Shown here: positions 41,964 to 51,228 of the stretch, in pieces | Layout: each line of letters starts with the position of its first letter | Numbering within the stretch: position 1 is the stretch's first letter | DNA from: Mycobacterium sp. 852002-51163_SCH5372311 | GTDB lineage: Bacteria > Actinomycetota > Actinomycetes > Mycobacteriales > Mycobacteriaceae | DNA: 64,000 bases | NCBI RefSeq assembly: GCF_001667115.1 | Contig: NZ_LZIJ01000027.1 | Location: 1 to 64,000 of the forward strand | Direction: 5' to 3' | The notes under the pieces: model-generated | What the model was told of the DNA's origin: nothing | The model's input: only the letters and a program-made list of their open reading frames with translations | Databases searched by the model: none | Program-made: the position numbers and the translations under genes

Positions 41964-44900
41964 ATGATGCGCCTAAGCCGCAGCCTGCGCAGATTCCGCT
42001 GGTTGGTCTTCACAGGCTGGCTGCTTGCATTGGTGCCGTCGGTCTACCTGGCGCTGACAGAGTCGGGGCATCTCACCGGCGGCGGTTTCGAGGTAGCCGG
42101 ATCGCAGTCGATCACGGTCCACGATCAACTCGAAGAGCATTACCACGAGCAGGGGGCGTCCTCGCTGGCGCTGGTCGCGGCCCCCCGCGCCGACGCCGGC
42201 TACCAGGACATCAACGACGCGGTCGCGTTGCTGCGGCAGATCGCAGGCGAATTCCCCGGCGTCACCGAGGTGCCCAATCCGACCCAGCGGTCGCCGCAGC
42301 CCGACCGGCCATATGTGGTGTCACTACGCCTGGACGCCCGCAACACCAGCGACGTTGCCAAGAAGCTACGCACCCGGGTGGGCATCAAGGGTGACCAGTC
42401 CGGACAAACGCCGAACGGCCGGGTACGGCTCTACGTCATCGGACAGGGCGCGCTCAGCGCTGCCGCAGCGGCCAACACGAAACACGACATCGCCGAGGCG
42501 GAACGCTGGAACCTGCCGATCATCCTGATCGTCCTGCTCGCGGTGTTCGGTTCGCTGGCTGCCGCCGCAATCCCGCTGGCCCTGGGCGTGTGCACGGTCG
42601 TGGTCACCATGGGCTTGGTCTATCTGCTGTCGATGCATACCACCATGTCGGTGTTCGTCACTTCGACGGTGTCCATGTTCGGCATCGCGCTCGCCGTGGA
42701 CTACTCCCTTTTCATCCTGATGCGTTTCCGCGAGGAACTGCGTGCCGGCCGTCAGCCGAACGAAGCCGTCGACGCAGCGATGGCCACCTCCGGGCTCGCG
42801 GTGGTGTTGTCCGGCATGACGGTCGTCGCCTCGCTTACCGGGATCTACCTGATCAACACCCCGGCGCTGAAGTCGATGGCGACCGGAGCGATTCTTGCCG
42901 TCGCAGTGGCGATGCTGACGTCGGCCACGTTGACGCCGGCCGTATTGGCGACGTTCGGGCGGTCGGCAGCCAAGAGGTCGGCGCTGCTGCACTGGTCGCG
43001 CCGGCCGGAGAGCAGCCAATCCCGGTTCTGGACCCGCTGGGTCGGCTGGGTGATGCGCCGGCCGTGGATCTCGGCGCTGGCGGCGTCGCTGGTGCTGATG
43101 GCGATGGCCGCGCCGGCGCTGTCGATGGTCTTGGGCAACAGTCTGTTGCGTCAGTTCGACTCCTCGCACGAGATTCGTGGCGGCGTGGCCGCGGCGTCCC
43201 AAGCACTCGGACCCGGGGCGCTGGGCCCGGTCCAGGTGTTGGTCAGCTACCCCGACTACACCGCGTCCTCCCCCGAACACAGCGCGACCATCGGCGCCAT
43301 CCGGCAGCGGATGACACAGGCACCCAACGTGGTCTCGGTGGCACCGCCGGTATTCGCCGACGACGACAGCAGCGCTCTGCTGTCCGCGGTGCTGGCGGTC
43401 GATCCCGAAGACCTCGGTGCGCGCGAATCCGTGACTTGGATGCGAACGCAGCTCCCCAAAGTCCCCGGGGCCGACTCGGCACCCGTGAGCGTCGGCGGCC
43501 AGACCGCACTGATCAAGGATTTCGACGACCGGGTGTCCAAGACCGAGCCGCTGGTGCTGCTCTTCGTCGCACTGATCGCCTTCCTGATGCTGCTGCTCTC
43601 CATCCACTCGGTGTTCTTGGCGCTCAAGGGCGTCCTGATGACGTTGCTGTCGGTGGCCGCCGCCTACGGCAGCCTGGTGATGGTGTTCCAGTGGGGCTGG
43701 CTGGAGAAGCTCGGGTTCGCACATATCACGTCGATCGACAGCACCGTGCCGCCGCTGGTACTGGCGATGACGTTCGGGTTGTCGATGGACTACGAGATCT
43801 TCTTGCTGGCCCGGATCCGCGAGCGCTTCCTGTTATCCGGGAACACGCGCGATGCGGTTGCCTACGGGGTGAGCACCAGCGCTCGCACCATTACCAGCGC
43901 GGCGCTGATCATGATCGCGGTGTTCGTGGGCTTCGCGTTCGCCGGCATGCCGCTGGTGGCCGAGATCGGCGTCGCGTGCGCCGTGGCGATCGCGGTGGAC
44001 GCCACCGTGGTGCGGCTGGTGCTGGTGCCCGCGCTGATGGCGATGTTCACCCAGTGGAACTGGTGGATGCCCCGCTGGATGCTGCGGGTGTTGCCGTCGG
44101 TCGACTTCGACCGGCCGCTGCCCGAAGTCGATCTGGCTGACGTCGTTGTGATCCCGGAAGACATCTCGGCACTGGCACCCAGCGCGGATCTGCGAATGGT
44201 GCTCAAATCCGCGGCCAAACTCAAGCAGCTGGCCCCCGATGCCATCTGCGTTGCCGATCCGCTGGCGTTCTCCGGCTGCGAGCGATTCGGCGGCAAGGAG
44301 CCGCCAGAAGGATTGCGCGGCGTGCGGCAAGTCCAGGCGCAGGGATCCGAGCAGACCGACGCCGACGAGGACACCGGGGGGCTGCGCGTGGTCTCGGTGG
44401 ACACCAAGACCGGCAATAAATCGGCGGCCCGAAAGCTCGTCGGCGGCCTGGCGCCCCGCAACGGCATCACCTGGGCGCTTCCCTGGGCCGCCCGACCGGT
44501 GCATCCGGTCACCCTGTGGCGTGGCCGGCTTTCGGTCGCCATCGATGCGCTCGAGGCCGAGCCCGGCACCGACGAACGGCAGAAATACGAGCGGCGCAGC
44601 CCGGTGGAAACCACCCACGTCCAGTTGCCCACCGGCGACCGTCTGCTGGTGCCGACCGGCGCCGAGGCCCTGCGCCTCAAGGGGTACCTGATCATGTGCC
44701 GTAACAGTCGGCGCGACTATGCCGAATTTGCCGACATGGTGGGAACGATGGAACCCGAGACCGCCGCTGTGGTACTTGCCGGAATGGACAGGTATTACTG
44801 TTGTCAACCACCCGGCTCGTTCTCGAGGCGGCAATGGATGGCCAGCCAGCTGGTTCGTCGGCTTTCGGATCCACGTCCGTCCGACCTAGATGATGACCAG

Positions 44901-44990
44901 CTGTCCGAACCGGACGCCCAGGCTGACTGGGAAGAGGTCAGGCAACGCTGCCTATCGGTGGCCGTGGCGATGTTGGAGGAGGCGAGGTGA
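41964..44990 (+). CDS. mmpL11: RND-family lipid transporter MmpL11
   Basis: A 1008-residue RND transporter, orthologous by sequence to Rv0202c (start MMRLSRSLRRFRWLVFTGWL; M. tuberculosis form about 966 residues). MmpL11 exports monomeromycolyl diacylglycerol and mycolate wax esters involved in biofilm and envelope integrity. Twelve helices are readable, with Asp-Tyr pairs in ALAVDYSLFILMRFREE and GLSMDYEIFLLARIRERF, two periplasmic loops, and a cytoplasmic C-terminal domain from about 700. Part of that tail (RGVRQVQAQGSEQTDADEDT) is an insertion accounting for the greater length. Start is ATG 41964 or 41967. The stop overlaps the next gene by GTGA. Confidence 0.95.
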   Translation: MMRLSRSLRRFRWLVFTGWLLALVPSVYLALTESGHLTGGGFEVAGSQSITVHDQLEEHYHEQGASSLALVAAPRADAGYQDINDAVALLRQIAGEFPGVTEVPNPTQRSPQPDRPYVVSLRLDARNTSDVAKKLRTRVGIKGDQSGQTPNGRVRLYVIGQGALSAAAAANTKHDIAEAERWNLPIILIVLLAVFGSLAAAAIPLALGVCTVVVTMGLVYLLSMHTTMSVFVTSTVSMFGIALAVDYSLFILMRFREELRAGRQPNEAVDAAMATSGLAVVLSGMTVVASLTGIYLINTPALKSMATGAILAVAVAMLTSATLTPAVLATFGRSAAKRSALLHWSRRPESSQSRFWTRWVGWVMRRPWISALAASLVLMAMAAPALSMVLGNSLLRQFDSSHEIRGGVAAASQALGPGALGPVQVLVSYPDYTASSPEHSATIGAIRQRMTQAPNVVSVAPPVFADDDSSALLSAVLAVDPEDLGARESVTWMRTQLPKVPGADSAPVSVGGQTALIKDFDDRVSKTEPLVLLFVALIAFLMLLLSIHSVFLALKGVLMTLLSVAAAYGSLVMVFQWGWLEKLGFAHITSIDSTVPPLVLAMTFGLSMDYEIFLLARIRERFLLSGNTRDAVAYGVSTSARTITSAALIMIAVFVGFAFAGMPLVAEIGVACAVAIAVDATVVRLVLVPALMAMFTQWNWWMPRWMLRVLPSVDFDRPLPEVDLADVVVIPEDISALAPSADLRMVLKSAAKLKQLAPDAICVADPLAFSGCERFGGKEPPEGLRGVRQVQAQGSEQTDADEDTGGLRVVSVDTKTGNKSAARKLVGGLAPRNGITWALPWAARPVHPVTLWRGRLSVAIDALEAEPGTDERQKYERRSPVETTHVQLPTGDRLLVPTGAEALRLKGYLIMCRNSRRDYAEFADMVGTMEPETAAVVLAGMDRYYCCQPPGSFSRRQWMASQLVRRLSDPRPSDLDDDQLSEPDAQADWEEVRQRCLSVAVAMLEEAR

Positions 44991-45499
44991 CGTTGGCAGC
45001 CGACCGACGGCCCGGGCCTTCAGCAGGGCGCGCACAGCGGCCCCCGGCCGGCGGCGCCCATGTGGACCAGGCGGTAGAGCTCTGGCCTACCTCCGCCATC
45101 CGCTCGGCGATGCAGAGCGGCGATATCGACACCTGGAAGCGAATCGCCGCCGCGCTGAAACGCGACCCCTACGGACGCACTGCCCGCCAGGTCGAAGAGG
45201 TGCTCTCGGGCACCAGGCCCTATGGCATCTCCAAGGCGTTGGCGGAGGTGCTGGAACGCGCGCGCATGCACCTGGAGACCAACGAGCGCGCCGAGGTGGC
45301 CCGTCACGTCCGCCTGCTCATGGATCGCTCCGGGTTGGCCGAACACGAATTCGCGTCCCGGATCGGAGTAGAACCCGACGATCTGGCCGCCTACCTGGAC
45401 GGCAGCGTCAGCCCGTCGGCGTCGTTGATGGTGCGCATGCGGCGGCTGTCCGACCGCTTCGTGAAAGTGAAGTCCACCGATACAGCCGAGGCGAACTGA
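44987..45499 (+). CDS. Small conserved protein with HTH-like C-terminus (Rv0201c-like)
   Basis: A 170-residue soluble protein translated from the GTG overlapping the mmpL11 stop (44987-44990), with GGAGGAGGCGAG just upstream. The N-terminal 30 residues are Arg/Pro-rich, and the middle (AMQSGDIDTWKRIAAALKRDPYG) is helical. Residues 105-150 (MDRSGLAEHEFASRIGVEPDDLAAYLDGSVSPS) read like an XRE-type helix-turn-helix. It matches Rv0201c in place and length. Coupling to mmpL11 suggests a regulator or accessory of the exporter, unproven. Confidence 0.83.
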   Translation: MTLAADRRPGPSAGRAQRPPAGGAHVDQAVELWPTSAIRSAMQSGDIDTWKRIAAALKRDPYGRTARQVEEVLSGTRPYGISKALAEVLERARMHLETNERAEVARHVRLLMDRSGLAEHEFASRIGVEPDDLAAYLDGSVSPSASLMVRMRRLSDRFVKVKSTDTAEAN

Positions 45500-46189
45500 T
45501 CAACGCGGGCTGATCGGCGATACGTTCAAGACCAGCCAGTTGTCGCCGTGCTTGGTCAACGTCACCCGCAGCGCGGGCGCGGCGTGACTCGGCGGCTGAC
45601 CGGGAATGTTCTGCGTCACCCGCAGTATGACCGCCACGCTGGCCGCCGTCGGCCCCATCGCCTCGACCCCCGCCGCCAGGGTGGCGGCCGTCGCGGTGAC
45701 GTTGCGCTTGGCCAGATCGACCGTGGACTTGCGGTATTCCTCCTTGAACGGGCCCGCCTGCTCTGGGACCATCATCGCCGCCGCGCGGTCGACGGTGGCC
45801 GTCGGATCACTCGGGCTGAACGACGCCTCGGCCTCGGCCATCCCGCTGGCGATCTGGACCACCGTTCGAGAATCTTCCTTGAAACCACGGTCCGGCGTCG
45901 TCCAGTGCCGGTAGCCGGTGATCACGGCCGCGGACAGCGCCGCCGTACACAGGAAGACGACGCCCAGTCGCAGCCTGGCGGCGTCGTCGTCGGTTCCGAC
46001 GGTGACCGAGTCGCGGCGCAGGAGCCAGACGTTGACCCCAATCGCCTCGACGATCAACAGCAGCAACACCGAGCACACGGAGACCCACCACAGCGGCCAG
46101 GCCAGGACGACGCCGATGGCCAGCAATCCGACGATCGCGCCCAGCGGCGCCAGGATGTCGAAGGCCAGCAGCCGCCAACGGTTTCTCAT
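45500..46189 (-). CDS. omamB: Mce-associated-like membrane protein OmamB (Rv0200-like)
   Basis: A 229-residue protein with three N-terminal membrane helices (about 8-28, 33-55 and 76-92) and an extracytoplasmic C-terminal domain (about 95-229) with the fold pattern of Mce-associated proteins (KSTVDLAKRNVTATAATLAAGVEA, then ASVAVILRVTQNI). M. tuberculosis Rv0200 is OmamB, an orphaned Mce-associated membrane protein of the same length. Such proteins stabilise Mce lipid-import machines. ATG 46189 overlaps the end of the upstream gene by ATGA (46186-46189), so both proteins are coupled. It converges on the Rv0201c-like gene. Confidence 0.87.
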   Translation of the reverse strand: MRNRWRLLAFDILAPLGAIVGLLAIGVVLAWPLWWVSVCSVLLLLIVEAIGVNVWLLRRDSVTVGTDDDAARLRLGVVFLCTAALSAAVITGYRHWTTPDRGFKEDSRTVVQIASGMAEAEASFSPSDPTATVDRAAAMMVPEQAGPFKEEYRKSTVDLAKRNVTATAATLAAGVEAMGPTAASVAVILRVTQNIPGQPPSHAAPALRVTLTKHGDNWLVLNVSPISPR

Positions 46190-46884
46190 CGGATCGACTC
46201 CAACCGCGAGATCATCAGCTTCCCGTCGACGTTGGAGACGTCGAGCCGCAAGCTCCAATGCACCGTCAGCGGCTTGCCGCCGACGTTCTCGCTGACCGAC
46301 GTCGCGACGACCATCACCGAGTCGGTTCGGCTGGCGAACGCCGGCAACTTGGTGGTCAGAACCGGCCGCGGCTTACCGGGCTGGGTATCGAGGTCGCGGT
46401 GCACCGTTTCGATCGCCACCGATTCGATCCGCCCGGCGCTCTGCGACTGCAACTTCTGCACCACTTGCCGGTACGGCTGGACGGCGGCTTCGAAGTCGGT
46501 GTTGAGCTCGCCGACCGTGCCGTCATGCAGCTTCTGCAGGCTGGTGTCGAGGTTGCCGGTGTTCATATTGATGAGCACCCCCGTCCACTCGGCGGCCGTC
46601 TGCATGACCCGGCTCAGATAGGTGCGCTCGTGGGTTTCTTCGCGGTGTGCGTGCCAAATCAGCGCGCCGAGCACGACCGCGGCGACCGACAGCACGGCCA
46701 GGAAGGTTGACCCGATGCCATAGCCGGAGAAGACCCGCCCCTCGTCATAGTCCTCGTCGTAGTCCTCGTCCGAGTCCTCGTCGTAGGCCTCGCCGGAGTC
46801 CTCGTCGTAGGCCTCGGTATCGGGGCCGGCGCCCTCATCGGGATCCTCATCCACCGAGATCTCGGTCTGCTCGCCGTCAGGCAT
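46186..46884 (-). CDS. omamA: Orphaned Mce-associated membrane protein OmamA (Rv0199-like)
   Basis: A 232-residue protein. The cytoplasmic N-terminus has acidic tandem repeats of the form YDEDS/YDEDY (about residues 25-48). One membrane helix follows at about 57-77 (GSTFLAVLSVAAVVLGALIW), then an extracytoplasmic domain (RTYLSRVMQTAAEWTGVLINMNTG onwards). Rv0199 (OmamA) is reported to stabilise Mce transporters, including the cholesterol importer. ATG 46884 is used. It is divergent from zmp1 by 42 bp and coupled to omamB downstream. The acidic repeat length varies easily because its DNA is a run of near-identical 15-18 bp units. Confidence 0.88.
   Translation of the reverse strand: MPDGEQTEISVDEDPDEGAGPDTEAYDEDSGEAYDEDSDEDYDEDYDEGRVFSGYGIGSTFLAVLSVAAVVLGALIWHAHREETHERTYLSRVMQTAAEWTGVLINMNTGNLDTSLQKLHDGTVGELNTDFEAAVQPYRQVVQKLQSQSAGRIESVAIETVHRDLDTQPGKPRPVLTTKLPAFASRTDSVMVVATSVSENVGGKPLTVHWSLRLDVSNVDGKLMISRLESIR
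46740..46820 (-). repeat. Tandem repeat encoding the acidic OmamA tail
   Basis: Five to six near-copies of a 15-18 bp unit (tcgtcgtaggcctcg, tcgtcgtagtcctcg and similar) encode repeated Tyr-Asp-Glu-Asp motifs. Such a stretch can gain or lose units by slippage while keeping frame. Confidence 0.65.
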
Positions 46885-46926
46885 GGCCCGATCGTTGCAC
46901 CTGAAAAGAGATGGAAGGATGGCGGG

Positions 46927-48915
46927 GTGACTGTGCAGACCATCCGCTCGGGGATCGACCTGAGCTACGTCGACGCCGATGCCCGCCCGCAAGACGATCT
47001 TTTCGGCCACGTCAACGGCCGCTGGCTGGCCGAATACGAGATGCCCGCGGACCGGGCCACCGACGGCGCGTTTCGCGCCTTGTACGACCGGGCCGAAGAG
47101 CAGGTGCGCGACCTGATCGTCGACGCCAGCCAGTCCAGCAGCGAGCCTGGCACCGATCAGCAGCGCATCGGCGACCTCTACGGCAGCTTTCTCGACGAGG
47201 AAGCCGTCGAACGCAGAGGTTTGCAACCCCTGCTCGGCGAGTTGGCCACGATCGATGAAGCCGCTGACCGCGACGCGCTGGCCGCTCTTCTCGGCGCGTT
47301 CGACCGTACCGGGGTGGGCGGCGGTGTCGGGTTGTATGTCGATACCGATTCCAAGGACTCGACTCGTTACCTGATGCACTTCACCCAGTCCGGCATCGGG
47401 TTGCCCGACGAGTCCTACTACCGCGATCCGCAACACGCCGAGGTGCTGGCCGCCTACCCGCGTCACATCGCGAGGATGTTCGGCCTGGTCTATCCCGCCT
47501 CAGCCCCCGAAGCTCACGCCGACACCGCGGCGCGCATCGTGGCACTGGAGACCAAACTGGCAGCGGCCCATTGGGACGTGGTCAAGCGTCGCGACGCCGA
47601 CCTGACGTACAACCTGCGCACGTTCGCCCAGCTGCAGGACGAAGCGGTGGGTTTCGACTGGTCCGCCTGGGTTGGCGCGCTGGGCGCCAAACCGGCGGTT
47701 GTCACGGAATTTGTTGTGCGCCAGCCTGATTACCTCACCGCGTTCGCGACGTTGTGGGCCGGCGAGGACTTGCAAGACTGGAAGCGCTGGGCCCGTTGGC
47801 GATTGATCAGCGCGCGCGCCGGTCTGTTGACGGACGAACTCGTCGCCGCCGACTTCGACTTCTACGGCCGCCTGCTGACCGGTGCCGAGCAGATCCGCGA
47901 CCGTTGGAAGCGGGCGGTTTCGCTGGTGCAAGGCCTGATGGGCGATGCCGTCGGAAAGCTTTATGTGCAGCGCCATTTCCCGCCCGGCGCCAAAGAGCGC
48001 ATCGACACACTGGTGGCCAACCTGCAAGAGGCGTACCGGATCAGCATCAGCAACCTGGACTGGATGACGCCGGAAACCAGGCAGCGCGCGCTGACCAAGC
48101 TGGGCAAGTTCACTCCGAAGGTGGGCTATCCCAAGAAGTGGCGCGACTACTCCAAGCTCGTGATCGACCGTAACGACCTCTACGGAAACTACCTGCGCGG
48201 GTCTGCGGTCAACCACGACCGTGAGATGGCCAAGCTCGGCGGACCCGTCGACCGCGACGAGTGGTTCATGACGCCGCAGACCGTCAACGCCTACTACAAC
48301 CCCGGGATGAACGAAATCGTCTTTCCCGCAGCCATCTTGCAGCCGCCGTTCTTCGACCCCGAGGCCGACGACGCGGCGAACTATGGTGGCATCGGGGCGG
48401 TGATCGGACACGAGATCGGGCACGGCTTCGACGACCAGGGTGCCAAATATGACGGCGACGGGAACCTGGTCGACTGGTGGACCGATGCGGACCGGACCGA
48501 GTTCGGCGCCCGCACGAAAGCGCTTATCGAGCAGTACGACGCGTACACGCCGCGAGCGCTGAACGGCGACCATCACGTGAACGGTGCGTTCACCGTCGGT
48601 GAGAATATCGGCGACCTGGGCGGGCTGTCCATTGCCCTACTGGCCTACCAGCTTTCGCTGAACGGCGAACCCGCTCCGGTTATCGACGGCCTCACCGGCG
48701 TACAGCGCGTGTTCTTCGGCTGGGCGCAGGTATGGCGGACCAAATCGCGTGAGGCCGAGTCGATTCGGCGATTGGCTACCGATCCGCACTCCCCGCCGGA
48801 GTTCCGCTGCAACGGCGTCGTCCGCAACATCGACGCGTTCTACGAAGCCTTCGACGTCGGCAATGACGACGCGCTATTCCTCGATTCCGAGCATCGCGTC
48901 CGGATCTGGAACTAG
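46927..48915 (+). CDS. zmp1: M13-family zinc metalloprotease Zmp1
   Basis: A 662-residue neprilysin-like endopeptidase. The zinc motif is HEIGH at residues 495-499 (IGAVIGHEIGHGFDDQ), and the third ligand and adjacent aspartate are E559 and D563 in VGENIGDLGG. The substrate-side NAYYNPGMNEIVFPAAIL stretch is also present. No signal peptide or membrane helix is seen, as in Rv0198c (about 663 residues), which is reported to be secreted and to interfere with phagosome maturation. GTG 46927 is the start. It is divergent from omamA; its stop is followed by the hairpin at 48933-48990. Confidence 0.95.
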   Translation: MTVQTIRSGIDLSYVDADARPQDDLFGHVNGRWLAEYEMPADRATDGAFRALYDRAEEQVRDLIVDASQSSSEPGTDQQRIGDLYGSFLDEEAVERRGLQPLLGELATIDEAADRDALAALLGAFDRTGVGGGVGLYVDTDSKDSTRYLMHFTQSGIGLPDESYYRDPQHAEVLAAYPRHIARMFGLVYPASAPEAHADTAARIVALETKLAAAHWDVVKRRDADLTYNLRTFAQLQDEAVGFDWSAWVGALGAKPAVVTEFVVRQPDYLTAFATLWAGEDLQDWKRWARWRLISARAGLLTDELVAADFDFYGRLLTGAEQIRDRWKRAVSLVQGLMGDAVGKLYVQRHFPPGAKERIDTLVANLQEAYRISISNLDWMTPETRQRALTKLGKFTPKVGYPKKWRDYSKLVIDRNDLYGNYLRGSAVNHDREMAKLGGPVDRDEWFMTPQTVNAYYNPGMNEIVFPAAILQPPFFDPEADDAANYGGIGAVIGHEIGHGFDDQGAKYDGDGNLVDWWTDADRTEFGARTKALIEQYDAYTPRALNGDHHVNGAFTVGENIGDLGGLSIALLAYQLSLNGEPAPVIDGLTGVQRVFFGWAQVWRTKSREAESIRRLATDPHSPPEFRCNGVVRNIDAFYEAFDVGNDDALFLDSEHRVRIWN

Positions 48916-48932
48916 AGCACCGCCTTCTTCCG

Positions 48933-48990
48933 CGAGCAGACGCAGAATCGCACTAATCAGCGGCTAATCGTGCGAGTTTGCGTCTGCTCG
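48933..48990. terminator. Hairpin repeat A between zmp1 and the Rv0197-like gene
   Basis: Arms 48933-48953 and 48970-48990 pair at 19 of 21 positions; both carry GAGCAGACGCA. It lies just after the zmp1 stop, and its right half encodes the last residues and stop (48964) of the convergent oxidoreductase. It could terminate both genes. Same family as 51866-51908 and 58463-58520. Confidence 0.7.
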
Positions 48991-51228
48991 GCGAGCGGAC
49001 GGCGCCTCCACTCCGCGGATGTCGGCGGGGACGTGCTTGTGCCAAGGGGTGCCCGCATAGGGATCGCGCCATTCGGTGGACGTCAGTGTGTTCGGCGCGA
49101 CTCCCGGAACCACCGTGCGACCGTCCTCATCGACGTAGTCAAGCCCAAAACCGTTGGGCAAGGCCGCATGTCCGGCCAGCATCGTCTCGGCGATCTCGAC
49201 CGTCGCCTCGGCGCTACCGGCTGCGGTGGTGATCAGCGCGCGGCATCCGTCAACCAACCCGAGTGCCTGGGCGTCCTCAACACTGACCCGCAGCGCGCCG
49301 TCGGCGTCACGCTTGCGCCATGACGGGTCGCGGAAGATGTCGTTTGCGGTGTAAGCGCGGCGCTCGCCCACCGACAACACGATCGGAAACTCCGGACTGG
49401 TCAACTGGGCACGTGCCGCGGTCAATGACCTTATCTCATACAGCATTTCGGGAATTTCCAGAGCGATCTTGTGATCGGCGTGGCTGATCAGCTCGAAGTC
49501 GTCCGCGTACTCGTGGACAGTGAAGGTGACTCCGGACGGGCTGTCCAGGATCGCGTCGAACAACGCATTGCCGTCGGCGTGGCCGGCGCGCCGCACGGCG
49601 TCGGGATACTGCATCGCCGTCTTCTGGGCGAGCCCCCACAGGGCGGCGGCCCCGGCTAACCCGTCCGGAAGCGTCGGCCCGAGGGTCTCGTAAAGCACGT
49701 ACGGAACCAGTTTCGCCACCGTCGGGTTTCCGCCCACAGCGCCGAGAAATGCTTCGGTGTAGGCTTGGCGGCCCTGCTGAGCGGCCTCGCGCAACGGTCG
49801 CAGATCTTCCTCTTCGACGATCCCGAGGGCCCGCACCAGCCGGGCCCAGATCTCCGGCTCGGGCAATGTGCCCGGCAACGGCTCGAGCAGCGGTCGTCGC
49901 AATTGCATTGCGTTGCGAGGAAATTCCAGATTGAAGAAGGTAGCTTCCGGTTTCTCGAACTGAGATGCCGCCGGCAGCACGTAGTGGGCAAGCCGGGCGG
50001 TTTCGGTCATCGCGATGTCGATGACGACCAGCAACTCCAGTTGCTGGAACGCCTCCCGACATGCGGCCGAATTGGCAAGGGAATGAGCGGGATTGCTGCT
50101 TTCGACGATCATGGCGCGGAACCGGTCCGGATGGTCGGTCAGGATCTCCTCGGGGATGACATTGCTCGGTACCAGCCCCGCGATGATCGGTGCGCCGGTG
50201 ACCGGCGTCCGGCCGGAGAACTGGCCGAACAGCGGTGCGAACGACGAATGCAGATGCTGGCCGCCCTTTTTCGCGAAGTTGCCGGTGAGGATCCACAGCA
50301 ATTTGTTCAGGTAGGAGCACACCGTGCTGTTGGGTGCCTGCTGGACTCCGAGGTCCTCGAAAACTGATACGCTCGACGCGGTACCGATGCGTCGTGCCGC
50401 CGCACGCAACAACTCTTCGTCCACCCCACACCGTTGCGCGTAGTCCGCAACCGGCACCTCGCGCAATACTGCGCGCACGGCGTCGACGCCCTGCACGTGC
50501 TCGGCGAGAAATGCCTCGTTGCAAAGGTTTTCCTGCACCAGGACACCGGCCAGCGCCGCAAGGCACCAGGCGTCGGTGCCGGGCTGCACCCGCAGATGGA
50601 AGTCTGACATCTTCGCGGTGTCGGTGAGAACGGGATCGATCACGATCATCGACCGGGCCGGATCTTTGGCGATCTCGTTGAGCACCACGCGGGCTCGCGG
50701 AAAGCTCTGTGACATCCACGGATTCTTCCCGACGAAAACAGAGACCTCGGCGTGTTCGAACTCGCCCCGCGTATGACCGCCGTACAGGTGCGCATCGACC
50801 CACGCCTCGCCGGTCTTCTCCTGCGCCAGTGCGTTTGACCGGTACTTCGAGCCGAGCGCCTTCAGGAATGCGTTGCTGTAGGACCCGCCGAGATGGTTGC
50901 CCTGCCCGCCGCCGCCGTAATAGAAGATCTTGTCTCCGCCATAGCTGTCACGGATCTGCTTGAATCCCTCGGCGATCTCGACAATCGCGGTGTCCCAGTC
51001 GATTTCCTCGTACGTGCCGTCGGGGCGGCGGCGCAGCGGAGAGGTCAGGCGACCGCGGCCGTTCTGGTAGTGATCGAGGCGCAGCGCCTTGTTGCAGGTG
51101 TAGCCCTGGGACGCGGGATGCGCCTTGTCCCCGCGGATTCGTGCCAGCTTGCGATCTTCGACCTGGACGACGATGCCGCAATTGCACTCGCAGAGGATGC
51201 ATGCCGTCGGCTGCCAATCGGTAGTCAT
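48964..51228 (-). CDS. Molybdopterin oxidoreductase (Rv0197-like)
   Basis: A 754-residue enzyme of the DMSO-reductase/formate-dehydrogenase family. The N-terminal iron-sulfur site is CILCECNCGIVVQVEDRKL with a further cysteine in GYTCNKALR (Cx2CxC plus C), and the molybdopterin domains follow (FYYGGGGQGNHLGGS, VFVGKNPWMSQSFPRARVV, VGERRAYTANDIFRDPSW). No Tat signal is present, so it is cytosolic. ATG 51228 overlaps the TetR stop by ATGA. The last eight codons (ADANSHD and stop) lie inside a repeat hairpin, so the C-terminus looks rewritten by that repeat. Substrate unknown. Confidence 0.88.
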   Translation of the reverse strand: MTTDWQPTACILCECNCGIVVQVEDRKLARIRGDKAHPASQGYTCNKALRLDHYQNGRGRLTSPLRRRPDGTYEEIDWDTAIVEIAEGFKQIRDSYGGDKIFYYGGGGQGNHLGGSYSNAFLKALGSKYRSNALAQEKTGEAWVDAHLYGGHTRGEFEHAEVSVFVGKNPWMSQSFPRARVVLNEIAKDPARSMIVIDPVLTDTAKMSDFHLRVQPGTDAWCLAALAGVLVQENLCNEAFLAEHVQGVDAVRAVLREVPVADYAQRCGVDEELLRAAARRIGTASSVSVFEDLGVQQAPNSTVCSYLNKLLWILTGNFAKKGGQHLHSSFAPLFGQFSGRTPVTGAPIIAGLVPSNVIPEEILTDHPDRFRAMIVESSNPAHSLANSAACREAFQQLELLVVIDIAMTETARLAHYVLPAASQFEKPEATFFNLEFPRNAMQLRRPLLEPLPGTLPEPEIWARLVRALGIVEEEDLRPLREAAQQGRQAYTEAFLGAVGGNPTVAKLVPYVLYETLGPTLPDGLAGAAALWGLAQKTAMQYPDAVRRAGHADGNALFDAILDSPSGVTFTVHEYADDFELISHADHKIALEIPEMLYEIRSLTAARAQLTSPEFPIVLSVGERRAYTANDIFRDPSWRKRDADGALRVSVEDAQALGLVDGCRALITTAAGSAEATVEIAETMLAGHAALPNGFGLDYVDEDGRTVVPGVAPNTLTSTEWRDPYAGTPWHKHVPADIRGVEAPSARRADANSHD

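Noticed and set aside
42366..43724. 452-codon open frame opposite mmpL11
   Set aside because: Mirror of the mmpL11 membrane domain, with an implausible composition.
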